DNA of 64,000 bases, taken from Lichenibacterium minor (GTDB taxonomy: Bacteria > Pseudomonadota > Alphaproteobacteria > Rhizobiales > Beijerinckiaceae). A program made the position numbers and the translations under genes. Positions 9,598-20,201 of this stretch are shown here, piece by piece (position 1 is the stretch's first letter; each line of letters opens with the position of its first letter). The stretch covers positions 17,166 through 81,165 of the forward strand of contig NZ_QYBB01000024.1 of the NCBI RefSeq assembly GCF_004137685.1, in the 5' to 3' direction. Below the pieces are notes generated by a model. The model worked only from the letters and a program-made list of their open reading frames with translations, was not told the origin of the DNA and ran no database searches.

Positions 9598-9712
9598 TCC
9601 GTCTCCGAGGGCGCCGGGGCTGTCCCGGTCGTCCCGAACTTGAGGGAAGGAGCGCGCCCGAGCGTCGGCGCGTCCTGGAGACATGTCATTCGCGCCGCCG
9701 AAGGATCATCGT

Positions 9713-10060
9713 ATGTATCAATACTCCTATGCCGACATCCTCGCGGACGATGCGGACGACGCCCGCGCCCGCGAGCGGCAGGTGCTCGACCAGGCGGTGG
9801 CGTTGCTCCTCCACGCGGCCGACGGCGCGCCGGGCTCGGCCGAGGAATCCAAGGCCGTGGATTTCACGTCCGAGCTGTGGGCCGTCTTCATCAAGGATCT
9901 CGCTCATCCCGCCAACGCCATGCCGGACGAACTCCGCGCCAGCCTAATGTCGATCGGCCTCGGCGTGATGGCGGAATGCAGCCGCATCGCGCTCGGCACG
10001 TCGCGCGACCTCGCCGGCGTCGCCGAGATCTGCGGCATCATCCGCGACGGGCTGAAGTGA
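9713..10060 (+). CDS. flaF: Flagellin biosynthesis regulator FlaF
   Basis: 115 residues starting 'MYQYSYADI', the usual FlaF beginning. An AAGGA site at 9701-9705, seven bases upstream, supports this start over the in-frame ATG at 9683. FlaF is a small helical cytoplasmic protein found in alphaproteobacteria. With FlbT it controls flagellin production and secretion after transcription. 'LWAVFIKDLAHPAN' is a conserved core segment. Confidence 0.9.
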   Translation: MYQYSYADILADDADDARARERQVLDQAVALLLHAADGAPGSAEESKAVDFTSELWAVFIKDLAHPANAMPDELRASLMSIGLGVMAECSRIALGTSRDLAGVAEICGIIRDGLK

Positions 10061-10073
10061 GGCGGGCCGAACC

Positions 10074-10511
10074 ATGCACATCACGCTCAGAGCCAACGAG
10101 AAGATCTTCATCAACGGCGCGGTCCTCAAGGTCGACCGCAAGACCTCGATCGAGCTGATGAACGACGCCGTGTTCCTGCTCGAGGCCCACGTGATGCTGG
10201 AAGGGGACGCCACGACGCCCCTGCGCCAGCTCTATTTCATCGTGCAGCTGATGCTGATGGAAGGCCGGGAGCGGCCGGACAACCGGGCCATGTTCGGGCG
10301 CCAGTCCGCCGCCATGGCGGACGTCTACCGGGACGCCGCGATCCTCGATGGCATCGCCAAGGTGGTGCAACTCGTCGGGCGCTCGCGCCACTTCGAGGCC
10401 CTGAAGGCGATCCGCGCGCTGCTCCCCGTCGAGGCCGCCCTGACGGGCCGGCCCCGCGACGCGACGGTGCGGATCAAGCCCGCCGTGGTGGCGCTCGCCG
10501 AGGCCTGCTGA
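10074..10511 (+). CDS. flbT: Flagellin mRNA regulator FlbT
   Basis: 145 residues, starting 'MHITLRANEKIFINGAVL', a near-consensus FlbT beginning. In Caulobacter FlbT binds the flagellin mRNA leader and limits its stability until the hook is complete; FlaF counteracts it. Here it lies 13 bases after flaF, so the antagonistic pair is co-transcribed. No flagellin gene is in the window. Confidence 0.93.
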   Translation: MHITLRANEKIFINGAVLKVDRKTSIELMNDAVFLLEAHVMLEGDATTPLRQLYFIVQLMLMEGRERPDNRAMFGRQSAAMADVYRDAAILDGIAKVVQLVGRSRHFEALKAIRALLPVEAALTGRPRDATVRIKPAVVALAEAC

Positions 10512-10657
10512 CGCGGAAAGGCCTCCGCGTCGAAACGCCCACTCTGTCGAAGGGCCGTCCCCCGAGGGGGGCGGCGCAAGCCCGGGGCAGGATGGGCCCG
10601 CTAGTCCTGCCGGGGATCGCGAGCCGCCGGTCCTCGCGCGAACCGGAAGGCCCCGCC

Positions 10658-11107
10658 ATGACAACCGTTTCCTCCACCACCCCGTCGACCGCCTCGGCCA
10701 CGTCGACCTCGACCTCGACCAGCGTCACCACCACGGCTTCCACGGCCGCGGCCGCGACGATCAACTTCAACTCGTTCCTTCAGCTGATGATCGCAGAAAT
10801 GAAGAACCAGGACCCGACGAACCCGACCGATCCCAGCCAGTACCTGGCTCAGATCTCCCAGATGTCGTCCGTCCAGCAGGGGATCCTGACCAACACCAAG
10901 CTCGATTCGATGCTGACGCAATCGTCCCTGACCCAGGCCGAGAGCGCCATCGGCAAGGTCGCGACCTCGTCCGACGGCACGATCACGGGCACCGTCACCT
11001 CCGCGGCGCTGGCGACCGACGGCACCGTGACGGCGACGCTCAGCACCGGGAAGACGCTGACCCTCGACAACACGGTGACGATCGGTACCAAGAGCACGAG
11101 CTCGTGA
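10658..11107 (+). CDS. flgD: Hook-capping protein FlgD
   Basis: 149 residues from ATG 10658, preceded by a GGAAGG site at 10645-10650. A Ser/Thr-rich N-terminus is followed by the FlgD core 'FLQLMIAEMKNQDPTNPTDP' and 'YLAQISQMSSVQQG'. A short C-terminal part is typical of the compact rhizobial form, which lacks the larger FLG/Tudor-like domains of enteric FlgD. It caps the growing hook and is needed for FlgE polymerisation. A 146-bp gap with a CCCCC/GGGGG hairpin lies between flbT and flgD. Confidence 0.9.
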   Translation: MTTVSSTTPSTASATSTSTSTSVTTTASTAAAATINFNSFLQLMIAEMKNQDPTNPTDPSQYLAQISQMSSVQQGILTNTKLDSMLTQSSLTQAESAIGKVATSSDGTITGTVTSAALATDGTVTATLSTGKTLTLDNTVTIGTKSTSS

Positions 11108-11370
11108 ACGAGGCCGACGCGCTCGGGCTCCTGCAGAGCACGATCTGGGCGATCGTGCTGGCTTCGGGGCCGGCCATCGCCGCCGCCATGGTGGTGGGCA
11201 TCGCCGTGGCGTTGTTCCAGGCCCTCACCCAGATCCAGGAATCGACGCTCACCTTCGTGCCGAAGATCGTCGCCGTCCTGGTGGTGCTGACGCTGACGGC
11301 GTCCTTCATCGGTTCGCAGATGTTCCTGTTCACCGAACAGGTCTACGCCAGGATCGAGAAGGGGCGCTGA
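11104..11370 (+). CDS. fliQ: Flagellar export gate protein FliQ
   Basis: 88 residues with two hydrophobic segments. 'LLQSTIWAIVLASGP' and 'ALTQIQESTLTFVPKI' are characteristic of FliQ in the type III export gate. The GTG start overlaps the flgD stop. The gene is the last of this block; flhA and fliR, which commonly follow in rhizobia, are absent and a convergent gene begins instead. Confidence 0.92.
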   Translation: MNEADALGLLQSTIWAIVLASGPAIAAAMVVGIAVALFQALTQIQESTLTFVPKIVAVLVVLTLTASFIGSQMFLFTEQVYARIEKGR

Positions 11371-11375
11371 GGGGT

Positions 11376-11419
11376 GAACGCCCGGCCGATCGCGGGCGGC
11401 CGTGGAGCTCCGGGCGTTC
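11376..11419. terminator. Candidate bidirectional terminator between fliQ and lpd
   Basis: A perfect 10-bp inverted repeat (11376-11385 with 11410-11419, GAACGCCCGG and its complement) lies between two convergent genes. The loop is 24 bases and could itself fold. There is no clear T tract on either strand, so this is only a candidate. Confidence 0.4.
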
Positions 11420-11515
11420 CCGGAGGGCGTTCAGGCTCGGATCCGACAGGTTTCGACGAGCCCTGACGCTCGCCGGGCCCTGGCGCGCCGTCCACGCGCC
11501 CGGGCGGCGTTTCGG

Positions 11516-12925
11516 TCAGACGTGGATGGCGCGCTTGTCGACCGCCATGGCGGCCTCCTTCACGGCCTCCGACATGGTCGGGTGGGCGTGGCAGGTGCGG
11601 GCGAGGTCCTCGGCCGAGCCGCCGAACTCCATCAGCACCGAGCATTCCTGGATCAGCTCGCCCGCCACCGACGAGATGATGTGGACGCCGAGCACGCGGT
11701 CCGTCTCCGCATGCGCCAGCACCTTCACGAAGCCGTCCGTGTGGCGCGTCGCCCGGGCCCGGCCGTTGGCCGTGTAGGGGAATTTGCCGGACCGGTAGGG
11801 GACGCCGGCGGTCTTCAGCTCCTCCTCGGTGGCGCCCACGGAGGCGATCTCCGGCATGGTGTAGACCACGGCGGGGATGACGCCGTAGTTCACGTGGCCC
11901 GCCTGGCCGGCCAGGATCTCGGCCACCGCCACGCCCTCGTCCTCGGCCTTGTGGGCCAGCATCAGGCCGCGCACCACGTCGCCGATGGCATAGATGCCGG
12001 GCACGTTCGTTTGGAAATGGTCGTCGATGACGACGCGGCCGCGTTCCACCGCGACGCCCGCGGCGTCGAGCCCGAGCCCCTCGGTGTTGGGGCGGCGGCC
12101 CGTCGCCACCAGCACCACGTCGGCGTCGAGCCGCCGTTCCTCGCCGCCGTCCACCGGCGCGAAGGTCACGCAAGCGCCGGCGTTGGTGGGCTCGACCTTG
12201 CTGACCTTCTGACCGAGGTGGAAGGCGAAGCCCTGCTTCTCCAACATGCGGTGGAACGTCTTGGCGACCTCGCCGTCGAGGCCAGGCAGGATGCGGTCGA
12301 GGTATTCAACGACCTCCACCTCGGCGCCGAGGCGCCGGTAGACGGAGCCCAGCTCCAGGCCGATCACGCCCGCGCCGATCACGATCATGCGCTTCGGCAC
12401 CTCCGGCAGCACCAGCGCGCCCGTCGACGACACGATCGAGCGCTCGTCGACCTCCATGCCGGGCAGGGTGGCGACCTCCGACCCCGTCGCGATGACGATG
12501 TTCGCCGTTTCGATCGTCTGGGTCGCGCCGTCCTCGCCGGTGACGCGGACGCGGTGCGTGCCGTCCTTTCCGCCCTCGATCGTGCCGAGGCCGTGGAACG
12601 CGTCGACCTTGTTCTTCTTGAACAGGTAGGACACGCCCTGGACGTTGGCCGCCACCGTGTCGTCGCGGTGCTTGCCCATCGCGGCCCAGTCGAGCTCGGG
12701 CGTCCCCACCTTCACCCCCAGCGCCGGCAGGTCGTGCGACGCGGCGGCGAACATCTCGGACGCGTGCAGCAGCGCCTTCGACGGGATGCAGCCGACGTTG
12801 AGGCAGGTGCCGCCCTGGGTGGCGCGCTTCTCCACCACGGCCGTCTTCAGCCCGAGTTGCGCCGCCCGGATGGCGCAGACGTAGCCGCCGGGGCCCGTAC
12901 CGATCACGACGAGGTCATAACGCAT
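11516..12925 (-). CDS. lpdA: Dihydrolipoyl dehydrogenase (E3)
   Basis: 469 residues from ATG 12925; the family is usually about 465-470. FAD-binding 'VVIGTGPGGYVCAIRAAQLG' lies at the N-terminus. The redox disulfide is Cys41/Cys46 in 'GGTCLNVGCIPSK'. NAD-binding 'IGAGVIGLELGSVYRRLGA' follows, and the C-terminal catalytic base is in 'HAHPTMSE'. It reoxidises lipoyl groups of 2-oxo acid dehydrogenase complexes or the glycine cleavage system in the cytoplasm. No E1 or E2 gene adjoins it, so the partner complex cannot be told. In-frame codons upstream lack family similarity. Confidence 0.93.
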   Translation of the reverse strand: MRYDLVVIGTGPGGYVCAIRAAQLGLKTAVVEKRATQGGTCLNVGCIPSKALLHASEMFAAASHDLPALGVKVGTPELDWAAMGKHRDDTVAANVQGVSYLFKKNKVDAFHGLGTIEGGKDGTHRVRVTGEDGATQTIETANIVIATGSEVATLPGMEVDERSIVSSTGALVLPEVPKRMIVIGAGVIGLELGSVYRRLGAEVEVVEYLDRILPGLDGEVAKTFHRMLEKQGFAFHLGQKVSKVEPTNAGACVTFAPVDGGEERRLDADVVLVATGRRPNTEGLGLDAAGVAVERGRVVIDDHFQTNVPGIYAIGDVVRGLMLAHKAEDEGVAVAEILAGQAGHVNYGVIPAVVYTMPEIASVGATEEELKTAGVPYRSGKFPYTANGRARATRHTDGFVKVLAHAETDRVLGVHIISSVAGELIQECSVLMEFGGSAEDLARTCHAHPTMSEAVKEAAMAVDKRAIHV

Positions 12926-13066
12926 GGAGGACACCACCGGCCTTGGAAACAACAGGGCATCGCCCGCGCGACGCGACGGGGCGTAGATCCGACGTTCGGC
13001 CCGATAAATCAATGCGGGCGGGTGGCCGGCATGGCTGTGATGCCGAAGGGCCGCGGGCGGGTCGGC

Positions 13067-13684
13067 TCACCGCACCGCCACGGCCGCGGCGGCCCCCGCC
13101 ATCATGGACGCGCCGATCCGGTTGGCGATCCGCATCGTGCGGCCGTCGACCAGCCAGCGGCGCGCGCCCGCGGCGGCACAGGCCCATCCGAGGTCCACGG
13201 CGGCCAGCACGGCCACCATGGTGGCGACGAGCTCGGCCCAGCCCGAGACCCCGACATGCCCGATGTCGACGAGCGAGGGCAGCAGCGCCACGTAGAACAC
13301 CATGTTCTTCGGGTTGCCGAGAGACACCAGGAGCCCGGCGCCGAACAGCCGCCACGCTTGCCGCTCGGCGCGTCCGGACGCGGCGTCCGCCGCCGGCGCC
13401 GTCGGCGCGTGCCACATCCGCCAGGCCAGGACCAGCAGGTAGGCGACGCCGGCATATCTGATCGCCGCGAAGGCGGACCCGAAGGTCTGCGCCGCGGCGG
13501 ACAGGCCGGCCACGACCAGCGTCAGCCACACGGCCTCGCCGAGCCACAGGGCGGCGAGGAAGGGCAGCACGTCGCGCACTCCCCGCGTCAGCACGCGCGA
13601 CACCAGGGCGGCGACGCTCGGGCCGGGCGACCCGGCGCCGACCGCGAGCGCCAGCGCGAAGACCGTCAGTTCCGTGCCACCCAT
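13067..13684 (-). CDS. LysE-family amino-acid exporter
   Basis: 205 residues from ATG 13684, which has a GGAG-like site just upstream. It has about six hydrophobic segments and the family motif 'GAGSPGPSVAALVSRVLTRG' near the N-terminus, plus 'GLLVSLGNPKNMVFYVALLP' in the centre. LysE/RhtB proteins export amino acids or related metabolites across the inner membrane. The substrate cannot be inferred. It lies divergent from the histidine kinase, sharing a 170-bp intergenic region. Confidence 0.85.
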   Translation of the reverse strand: MGGTELTVFALALAVGAGSPGPSVAALVSRVLTRGVRDVLPFLAALWLGEAVWLTLVVAGLSAAAQTFGSAFAAIRYAGVAYLLVLAWRMWHAPTAPAADAASGRAERQAWRLFGAGLLVSLGNPKNMVFYVALLPSLVDIGHVGVSGWAELVATMVAVLAAVDLGWACAAAGARRWLVDGRTMRIANRIGASMMAGAAAAVAVR

Positions 13685-13854
13685 CGCCGTCCGCTCCGCC
13701 CGTCCCGGCGGCAGCTTAGGTTTCGCGGCCGGGAACGGGAAGCCGAACCTCCGCGTCCCTCGACTTTCGCCGGGGCTTGCGCCTCTATGGTGCGGCATCC
13801 CGTCCACCCTGGCCGCTCCGGCGCGGGACCGGCGGCGGGCCGCCGAGGTGGAGC

Positions 13855-15813
<1,959 letters not shown>

Positions 15814-16349
15814 GCCCTCGGGCCGGTCCTCGACGACCGCCCGTCGCCCGGGAGCCTGGGACGCCGTGCCGGCGGCCGGAACTCTCGACCGCCGGGGGAG
15901 CGCGAACGCGCGCCGCCGCTCGTGCGGAGCCATGCGACGGAGATGCCTCAGCCCTTCCGTCGCCCGGTATCAGGCCCTGTCGTCCGGAAACCATGACGAC
16001 GGTCCCGGCGCTTCCGGCGGGCCTTCGGGCGCGAAATCGCGACATCCACCGACCGCGAAAGGGGCCCGTGGCCGGGTCGCGGACCTGTCGCCCGGAAACG
16101 GCGCGGTCCCGTTCCATGGACGCGATGTCATGCGGCGCCCCCTTGCTCCGCGCCGCCGGCCGCGACATGTTCGGGTCACTGAGCCGGGCCCCTCTGGCGC
16201 CCTCCGACACGGTCGGGGGCGCGATGTCGGATCAGTCTGCGCGAGCCCCGGATGCCCGGTGCGCCGCTCCGACGGGGTCCGAGGTTCGTCCTCCTCCATC
16301 CCGACGGGACGCGGTCCGCGCGGTCCTTCCCATCGTTTGGAGGTCCATC
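15814..16349. other. 536-bp gene-free stretch before terB-like gene
   Basis: No frame here has family-like sequence or a credible start. It contains one copy of a dispersed element (15895-15973) that recurs near 41.4 kb. The 3' end carries the ribosome site of the following gene. The rest shows nothing I can interpret. Confidence 0.5.
15895..15973 (+). repeat. Dispersed intergenic element, copy A
   Basis: About 79 bp resembling 41371-41444 in the same orientation. The two share a core (GCGCCGCCGCTCGTGCGG), a following GCGACGGAG segment and a terminal TCGCCCGGTAT. Both copies lie in non-coding DNA after the 3' end of a signalling gene. Confidence 0.55.
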
Positions 16350-16838
16350 ATGGTCTATCGTTCGCCCCGCCCGCCGTCCGATCTCGCCGCCGACGCGGCC
16401 GAGTTCCGCGAGCCGGCGTTCCGGGACGCGCTGATCGCCGGCGTGGCGATGGTCGCCCACGCCGACGGCGTGCCGTCCCCCGCCGAACGCAGCCGCTTCC
16501 TGTCCCTGCTGGAGGAAGACCCGGCGCTGCGGACCTTCGACCGCAAGTCCGTCCTCGACGACCTCGCCGTGCACGAAGCCAACTACCGCTTCGACGTCGA
16601 GGTGGGCGCCATCATGGCGCGCGAGAAGCTGGTCCGCGTCGCGGGGCGGACGCGGCTCTGCGCGGCGCTGGTGAGGATCTGCCGCGCCATGATCCCGGCC
16701 GACGGCGTCATCCACCCGGCCGAGCACCGGGCGCTGGCGGAGATCCGCTCCGCCCTCGGCGTCACGGCACGCCCGGTCGTGTTCGGCGCCTACGGGGCGT
16801 CGGCCACCGTTTCGGCGCCGAGCGTCGCCGCCGAGTGA
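16350..16838 (+). CDS. TerB-like (tellurite resistance family) protein
   Basis: 162 residues, helical, with two acidic loop motifs, 'HADGVPSPAE' and 'PADGVIHPAE', that match the duplicated metal-binding motif of TerB-fold proteins. GGAGGT at 16339-16344, five bases ahead of the ATG, is a strong start signal. TerB proteins are cytoplasmic and bind divalent metal; tellurite resistance itself is not implied for a lone copy. No other ter genes are nearby. Its stop codon forms part of the terminator hairpin that follows. Confidence 0.75.
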   Translation: MVYRSPRPPSDLAADAAEFREPAFRDALIAGVAMVAHADGVPSPAERSRFLSLLEEDPALRTFDRKSVLDDLAVHEANYRFDVEVGAIMAREKLVRVAGRTRLCAALVRICRAMIPADGVIHPAEHRALAEIRSALGVTARPVVFGAYGASATVSAPSVAAE

Positions 16839-16879
16839 GGCGCCCGCCCCGGCCGGGAAAGGCCGGGGCGGGCGCCTCA
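16836..16879. terminator. Strong bidirectional terminator containing both stop codons
   Basis: A perfect 19-bp stem (16836-16854 with 16861-16879) is closed by a six-base GGGAAA loop. It begins with the TGA of the terB-like gene and ends with the TCA that is the stop of the convergent iolB. It thus fills the entire 38-bp gap between the two coding regions. No T tract is visible, so termination may depend on stem strength or protect 3' ends. Confidence 0.8.
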
Positions 16880-17683
16880 GGGCTTCACCAGCCAGGCGTG
16901 GTCGGGGTCGTTGTGGAAGCGCCAAGTGCGGCGCGGCCCCGCCATCACGTTCAGGTAGTACAGCGTGTAGCCGTGCGCCGCCCCGACGGGGTGGTAGCCG
17001 CGCGGCACCAGCACGACGTCGCGGTCGTGGATCGCGATCGTCTCGTCGAGCGAGCGGTCGTCCGTGTAGACGCGCTGGACGCCGTAGCCCTGCCGGGGCG
17101 CGAAGCGGTGGTAGTAGCTTTCTTCCAGCAGGGTTTCGTCGGGGAAGGCGTCGCGGTCGTGCTTGTGGGGCGGATAGCTCGACCAGTTGCCGGCCGGCGT
17201 CACGACCTCGACCACGAGCAGGCTTTCGGCCCGGTCGTCGGTGTCGGCCAGGATGTTGCGGACGCGGCGGGTGTTGGAGCCCTGGCCCCGCGTTTCTTCC
17301 GGGACGTCCGCCGGGGGGATGAGCAGCGCGGGCCTGGCTCCCGTGCCCGGGGCCGAGCACAGCGCCACCTCGCAGGCGCCCTCGGCTTCCACCGCGAAGT
17401 GGGACCGCGCCGGCACGTAGACCGACCAGGGCCGCCCGTCGAACACGGACGCACGCTCGCCGATGATGCCGAAGTCCGCCCCGCCGGCGGTGACGCGGGC
17501 GCGGCCGGACACCATCACGATGCACACTTCGCGGTCGCCGGTGTCGCGCGCGACCGACGCGCCCGGGGCGAGGTCGTGGACCTCGAAACCCACGTAGGTC
17601 CAGCCGGCCGATTCGGGCGTGACGCTGTGGACGCGGCCGCGCGCGTCGGGGGCGGACGGCCTGACGAGGAGGGGAGAAGGCAT
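16877..17683 (-). CDS. iolB: 5-deoxy-glucuronate isomerase
   Basis: 268 residues, the normal size. The protein has the double cupin arrangement of IolB/KduI, with the metal-binding motif 'PPHKHDRDAFPDETLLEE' and 'HPVGAAHGYTLYYLNVMAG' typical of IolB. It isomerises 5-deoxy-glucuronate in myo-inositol degradation in the cytoplasm. No other iol genes are in the window, so it is either separated from its pathway or used on a related uronate. It lies 70 bases after the thiolase on the same strand. Confidence 0.88.
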   Translation of the reverse strand: MPSPLLVRPSAPDARGRVHSVTPESAGWTYVGFEVHDLAPGASVARDTGDREVCIVMVSGRARVTAGGADFGIIGERASVFDGRPWSVYVPARSHFAVEAEGACEVALCSAPGTGARPALLIPPADVPEETRGQGSNTRRVRNILADTDDRAESLLVVEVVTPAGNWSSYPPHKHDRDAFPDETLLEESYYHRFAPRQGYGVQRVYTDDRSLDETIAIHDRDVVLVPRGYHPVGAAHGYTLYYLNVMAGPRRTWRFHNDPDHAWLVKP

Positions 17684-17753
17684 GCGATCGTCCTGGTCTG
17701 AGGCCGCGACGGCCTATGGGGGTTGAAACGCGCTCGCGAGGCGGTGCCGGCGG

Positions 17754-18971
17754 TCAGCGATAGATCTCGAACAGCGCCGCCGCGCCCATGCCGCCACCGA
17801 CGCACATGCTGACGACCCCGTAGCGGGCGCCGCGCCGGCGCCCCTCGATCAACAGGTGTCCCGCCATGCGGGCGCCCGACATGCCGTAGGGGTGGCCGAT
17901 CGAGATCGCCCCGCCGTCGACGTTGTACTTGGCGGGGTCGATGCCGAGCCGGTCGCGGCAATACAGCGCCTGAACGGCGAAGGCCTCGTTGAGCTCCCAC
18001 AGGTCGATGTCGTCGATGCGGAGCCCGTGATGGGCCAGCAGCTTGGGGATGGCGAAGACCGGCCCGATGCCCATCTCGTCCGGGTCGCAGCCCGCCACCG
18101 CCACCCCGCGGAAGGCGCCGAGCGGGGCGAGCCCGCGCCGTGCCGCCTCGCCGGCCTCCATCAGGACACAGGCCGAAGCGCCGTCGCTGAGCTGCGACGC
18201 GTTGCCGGCCGTGACGCACCGCCCTTCGGCCACCACGCGCCCGCCCTTGAACACCGGCTTCAGGGCGGCGAGGTCCTCGCGCTTCGTCGCGGGGCGGTTG
18301 CCCTCGTCGCGCGACAGGGTCGTGTCGCGGTGGCTCACCTCGCCGGTCGCCTTGTCGGCGACGGCCATGCGGGAGGGCAGGGGAACGATCTCGTCGTCGA
18401 AGCGCCCGGCGTCCTGCGCGGCGGCGGTCCGGCGCTGCGATTCCATCGCGTAGTCGTCCTGGGCGTCGCGGGACACCCCGTAGCGCTCCGCCACGATCTC
18501 GGCGGTTTCCAGCATGGACATGTAGATGTGCGGCTGGACGGCCGCGAGCGCGGGATCCCGGGCGCGCCACGTATTGGCGTGCTCGTTCTGCACCAGCGAG
18601 ATCGACTCGAGGCCGCCGCCCACCGCGGCGTCCATCCCGTCGAACAGGATTTCGCGCGCCGCCACCGCGATGCCCATCAGCCCCGACGCGCATTGCCGGT
18701 CGACGCTCATGCCCGCGACGGCCGCGGGCAGCCCCGCGCCCAGCGCCGCCTGCCGCGCCACGTTGGTGCCCGTCGAGCCCTGCTGGAGGGCCGCACCCAT
18801 CACCACGTCGCCGATCAGCGCGCCGGCGTCTTCCGGCGAGACCGCGGCGCGGCGCAGGGCTTCCCGGATGGCGTGGGCGCCGAGCGCCTGCGCCTGCGTG
18901 TCGTTGAACGCGCCGCGGTAAGCCTTGCCGATCGGCGTGCGGGCGGTCGAAACGATGACGGCGTCGCGCAT
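17754..18971 (-). CDS. Acetyl-CoA C-acyltransferase (thiolase)
   Basis: 405 residues, full length. The acyl-accepting Cys94 lies in 'DRQCASGLM'. 'NEAF', 'GGAISIGHPYGMSG' and the C-terminal 'SMCVGGGMGAA' supply the other conserved catalytic elements of the thiolase family. It cleaves 3-oxoacyl-CoA with CoA, or runs in the condensing direction. A divergent acyl-CoA synthetase and quinone oxidoreductase suggest a role in fatty or branched acid catabolism. Which chain length is used cannot be read from sequence. Confidence 0.9.
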   Translation of the reverse strand: MRDAVIVSTARTPIGKAYRGAFNDTQAQALGAHAIREALRRAAVSPEDAGALIGDVVMGAALQQGSTGTNVARQAALGAGLPAAVAGMSVDRQCASGLMGIAVAAREILFDGMDAAVGGGLESISLVQNEHANTWRARDPALAAVQPHIYMSMLETAEIVAERYGVSRDAQDDYAMESQRRTAAAQDAGRFDDEIVPLPSRMAVADKATGEVSHRDTTLSRDEGNRPATKREDLAALKPVFKGGRVVAEGRCVTAGNASQLSDGASACVLMEAGEAARRGLAPLGAFRGVAVAGCDPDEMGIGPVFAIPKLLAHHGLRIDDIDLWELNEAFAVQALYCRDRLGIDPAKYNVDGGAISIGHPYGMSGARMAGHLLIEGRRRGARYGVVSMCVGGGMGAAALFEIYR

Positions 18972-18996
18972 GGGTGCTCCTCTCCCTGTTCGGGTC

Positions 18997-19044
18997 GTGC
19001 CCGCTGGGCGGGCCGTGCCCGCTCGGCGGGCCGCGCCCGCTTCG
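18997..19044. repeat. 18-bp tandem repeat in divergent intergenic region
   Basis: Two near-identical 18-bp units (18997-19014, 19015-19032) plus a partial third (19033-19044), core GTGCCCGCT-N-GGCGGGCC, lie between the thiolase and oxidoreductase starts. Each unit can fold on itself (GCCCGC with GCGGGC). Confidence 0.6.
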
Positions 19045-19193
19045 TGGTTCGGGTACGATCATGGCGCGCCGTCCGCCCCTTGTCAGCCCCGGCCCCGCAC
19101 GGCGCCTTTCGAAGGGTCGCCTTGCGTTTCGCGGCGCCCGCCGTATCGTCGGGGCCGGAGGCCGTCCATCAAGGACGGCCCTGGGAGGGCGCC

Positions 19194-20201
19194 ATGAGGG
19201 CGATGCTGAGCTTCGCGTCCGGCGGGCCGGACAGCTTGAAGCTGACCGATCTGCCGGAGCCCGTGCCGGGCCCGGGCGAGGTCGCCGTGGCGGTTCGGGC
19301 CTGCGGCATCAACTTCCCCGATTCGCTCATCATCGCGGACCGCTACCAGGCCCGGCCCCCGCGCCCCTTCGCGCCCGGCGGCGAGGTGGCCGGCACGGTG
19401 GCGGCCGTGGGCGAGGGCGTGACGGAGCCGCGGGTCGGGGACCGCGTCGTCGGGACGCCGGGCTGGGGCGGGCTCGCCGAACGGATCGTCCTGCCCGCGG
19501 CGGGCTGCCGGGCGATGCCCGACGCCATGCCGTTCGACGAGGCGGCCTGTTTCCTGTTCACCTACGGCACTTCCTACCACGCGCTCGTCGACCGCGGCGG
19601 CCTGGCGGCGGGGCAGACCCTGCTGGTGCTCGGCGCCGCGGGCGGCGTCGGGGTCGCGGCGGTCGAGATCGGACGGGCGCTGGGCGCCCGGGTGGTGGCG
19701 GCCGCCTCCTCCGACGAGAAGCTCGCCTTCGCGACGCGCTGCGGCGCCCACGACGGGATCGTCTACCCCGCCGGCCCGCTCGACCGCGACGGCGCCAAGG
19801 CGCTGGCGGCGGCGTTCAAGGGCGCCTGCGGCGCCGACGGCGCCGACGTGGTCTACGACGCCGTGGGGGGCGCCTATGCGGAGCCGGCGCTGCGCGCCGT
19901 CGCCTGGGACGGGCGCTACCTCGTGGTGGGCTTCCCGGCCGGCATCCCGTCGATCCCGCTGAACCTGCCGCTGCTGAAGTCCTGCGCGATCGTCGGGGTG
20001 TTCTGGGGCGGCTTCGTGCGCCGCGACCCCGAGGGCTCCGCCCGCAACGAGCGCGCGCTGTTCGACCTCTACGCCGCGGGCGCGCTCAAGCCGCGCATCT
20101 CGGCGCGATACCCCTTGGAGCGGGCCGGCGACGCCATCGCGAGCCTGGCCGACCGCCGGGCCCTGGGCAAGGTGGTGGTGACGATGGGGGACGCGCCGTG
20201 A
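19194..20201 (+). CDS. NADPH:quinone oxidoreductase-like MDR protein
   Basis: 335 residues from ATG 19194, preceded by GGGAGG. The GroES-like N-terminal domain has 'GINFPDSLIIADRYQ' and 'PFAPGGEVAGTVAAVG'. The Rossmann domain has the glycine-rich 'LGAAGGVGVAAVEIGRALGA'. No zinc ligands are evident, as in the quinone reductase/crotonyl-reductase branch. It reduces quinones or enoyl-type substrates with NADPH in the cytoplasm. It is coupled (GTGA overlap) to the acyl-CoA synthetase, suggesting that both act on the same acid. Confidence 0.87.
   Translation: MRAMLSFASGGPDSLKLTDLPEPVPGPGEVAVAVRACGINFPDSLIIADRYQARPPRPFAPGGEVAGTVAAVGEGVTEPRVGDRVVGTPGWGGLAERIVLPAAGCRAMPDAMPFDEAACFLFTYGTSYHALVDRGGLAAGQTLLVLGAAGGVGVAAVEIGRALGARVVAAASSDEKLAFATRCGAHDGIVYPAGPLDRDGAKALAAAFKGACGADGADVVYDAVGGAYAEPALRAVAWDGRYLVVGFPAGIPSIPLNLPLLKSCAIVGVFWGGFVRRDPEGSARNERALFDLYAAGALKPRISARYPLERAGDAIASLADRRALGKVVVTMGDAP

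Noticed and set aside
9683..9712. Upstream ATG for flaF
   Set aside because: Adds ten residues not found in FlaF and lacks the ribosome site seen before ATG 9713.
18997..19044. Short CRISPR-like array
   Set aside because: Units are directly adjacent with no spacers, only two and a half copies, and no cas genes.
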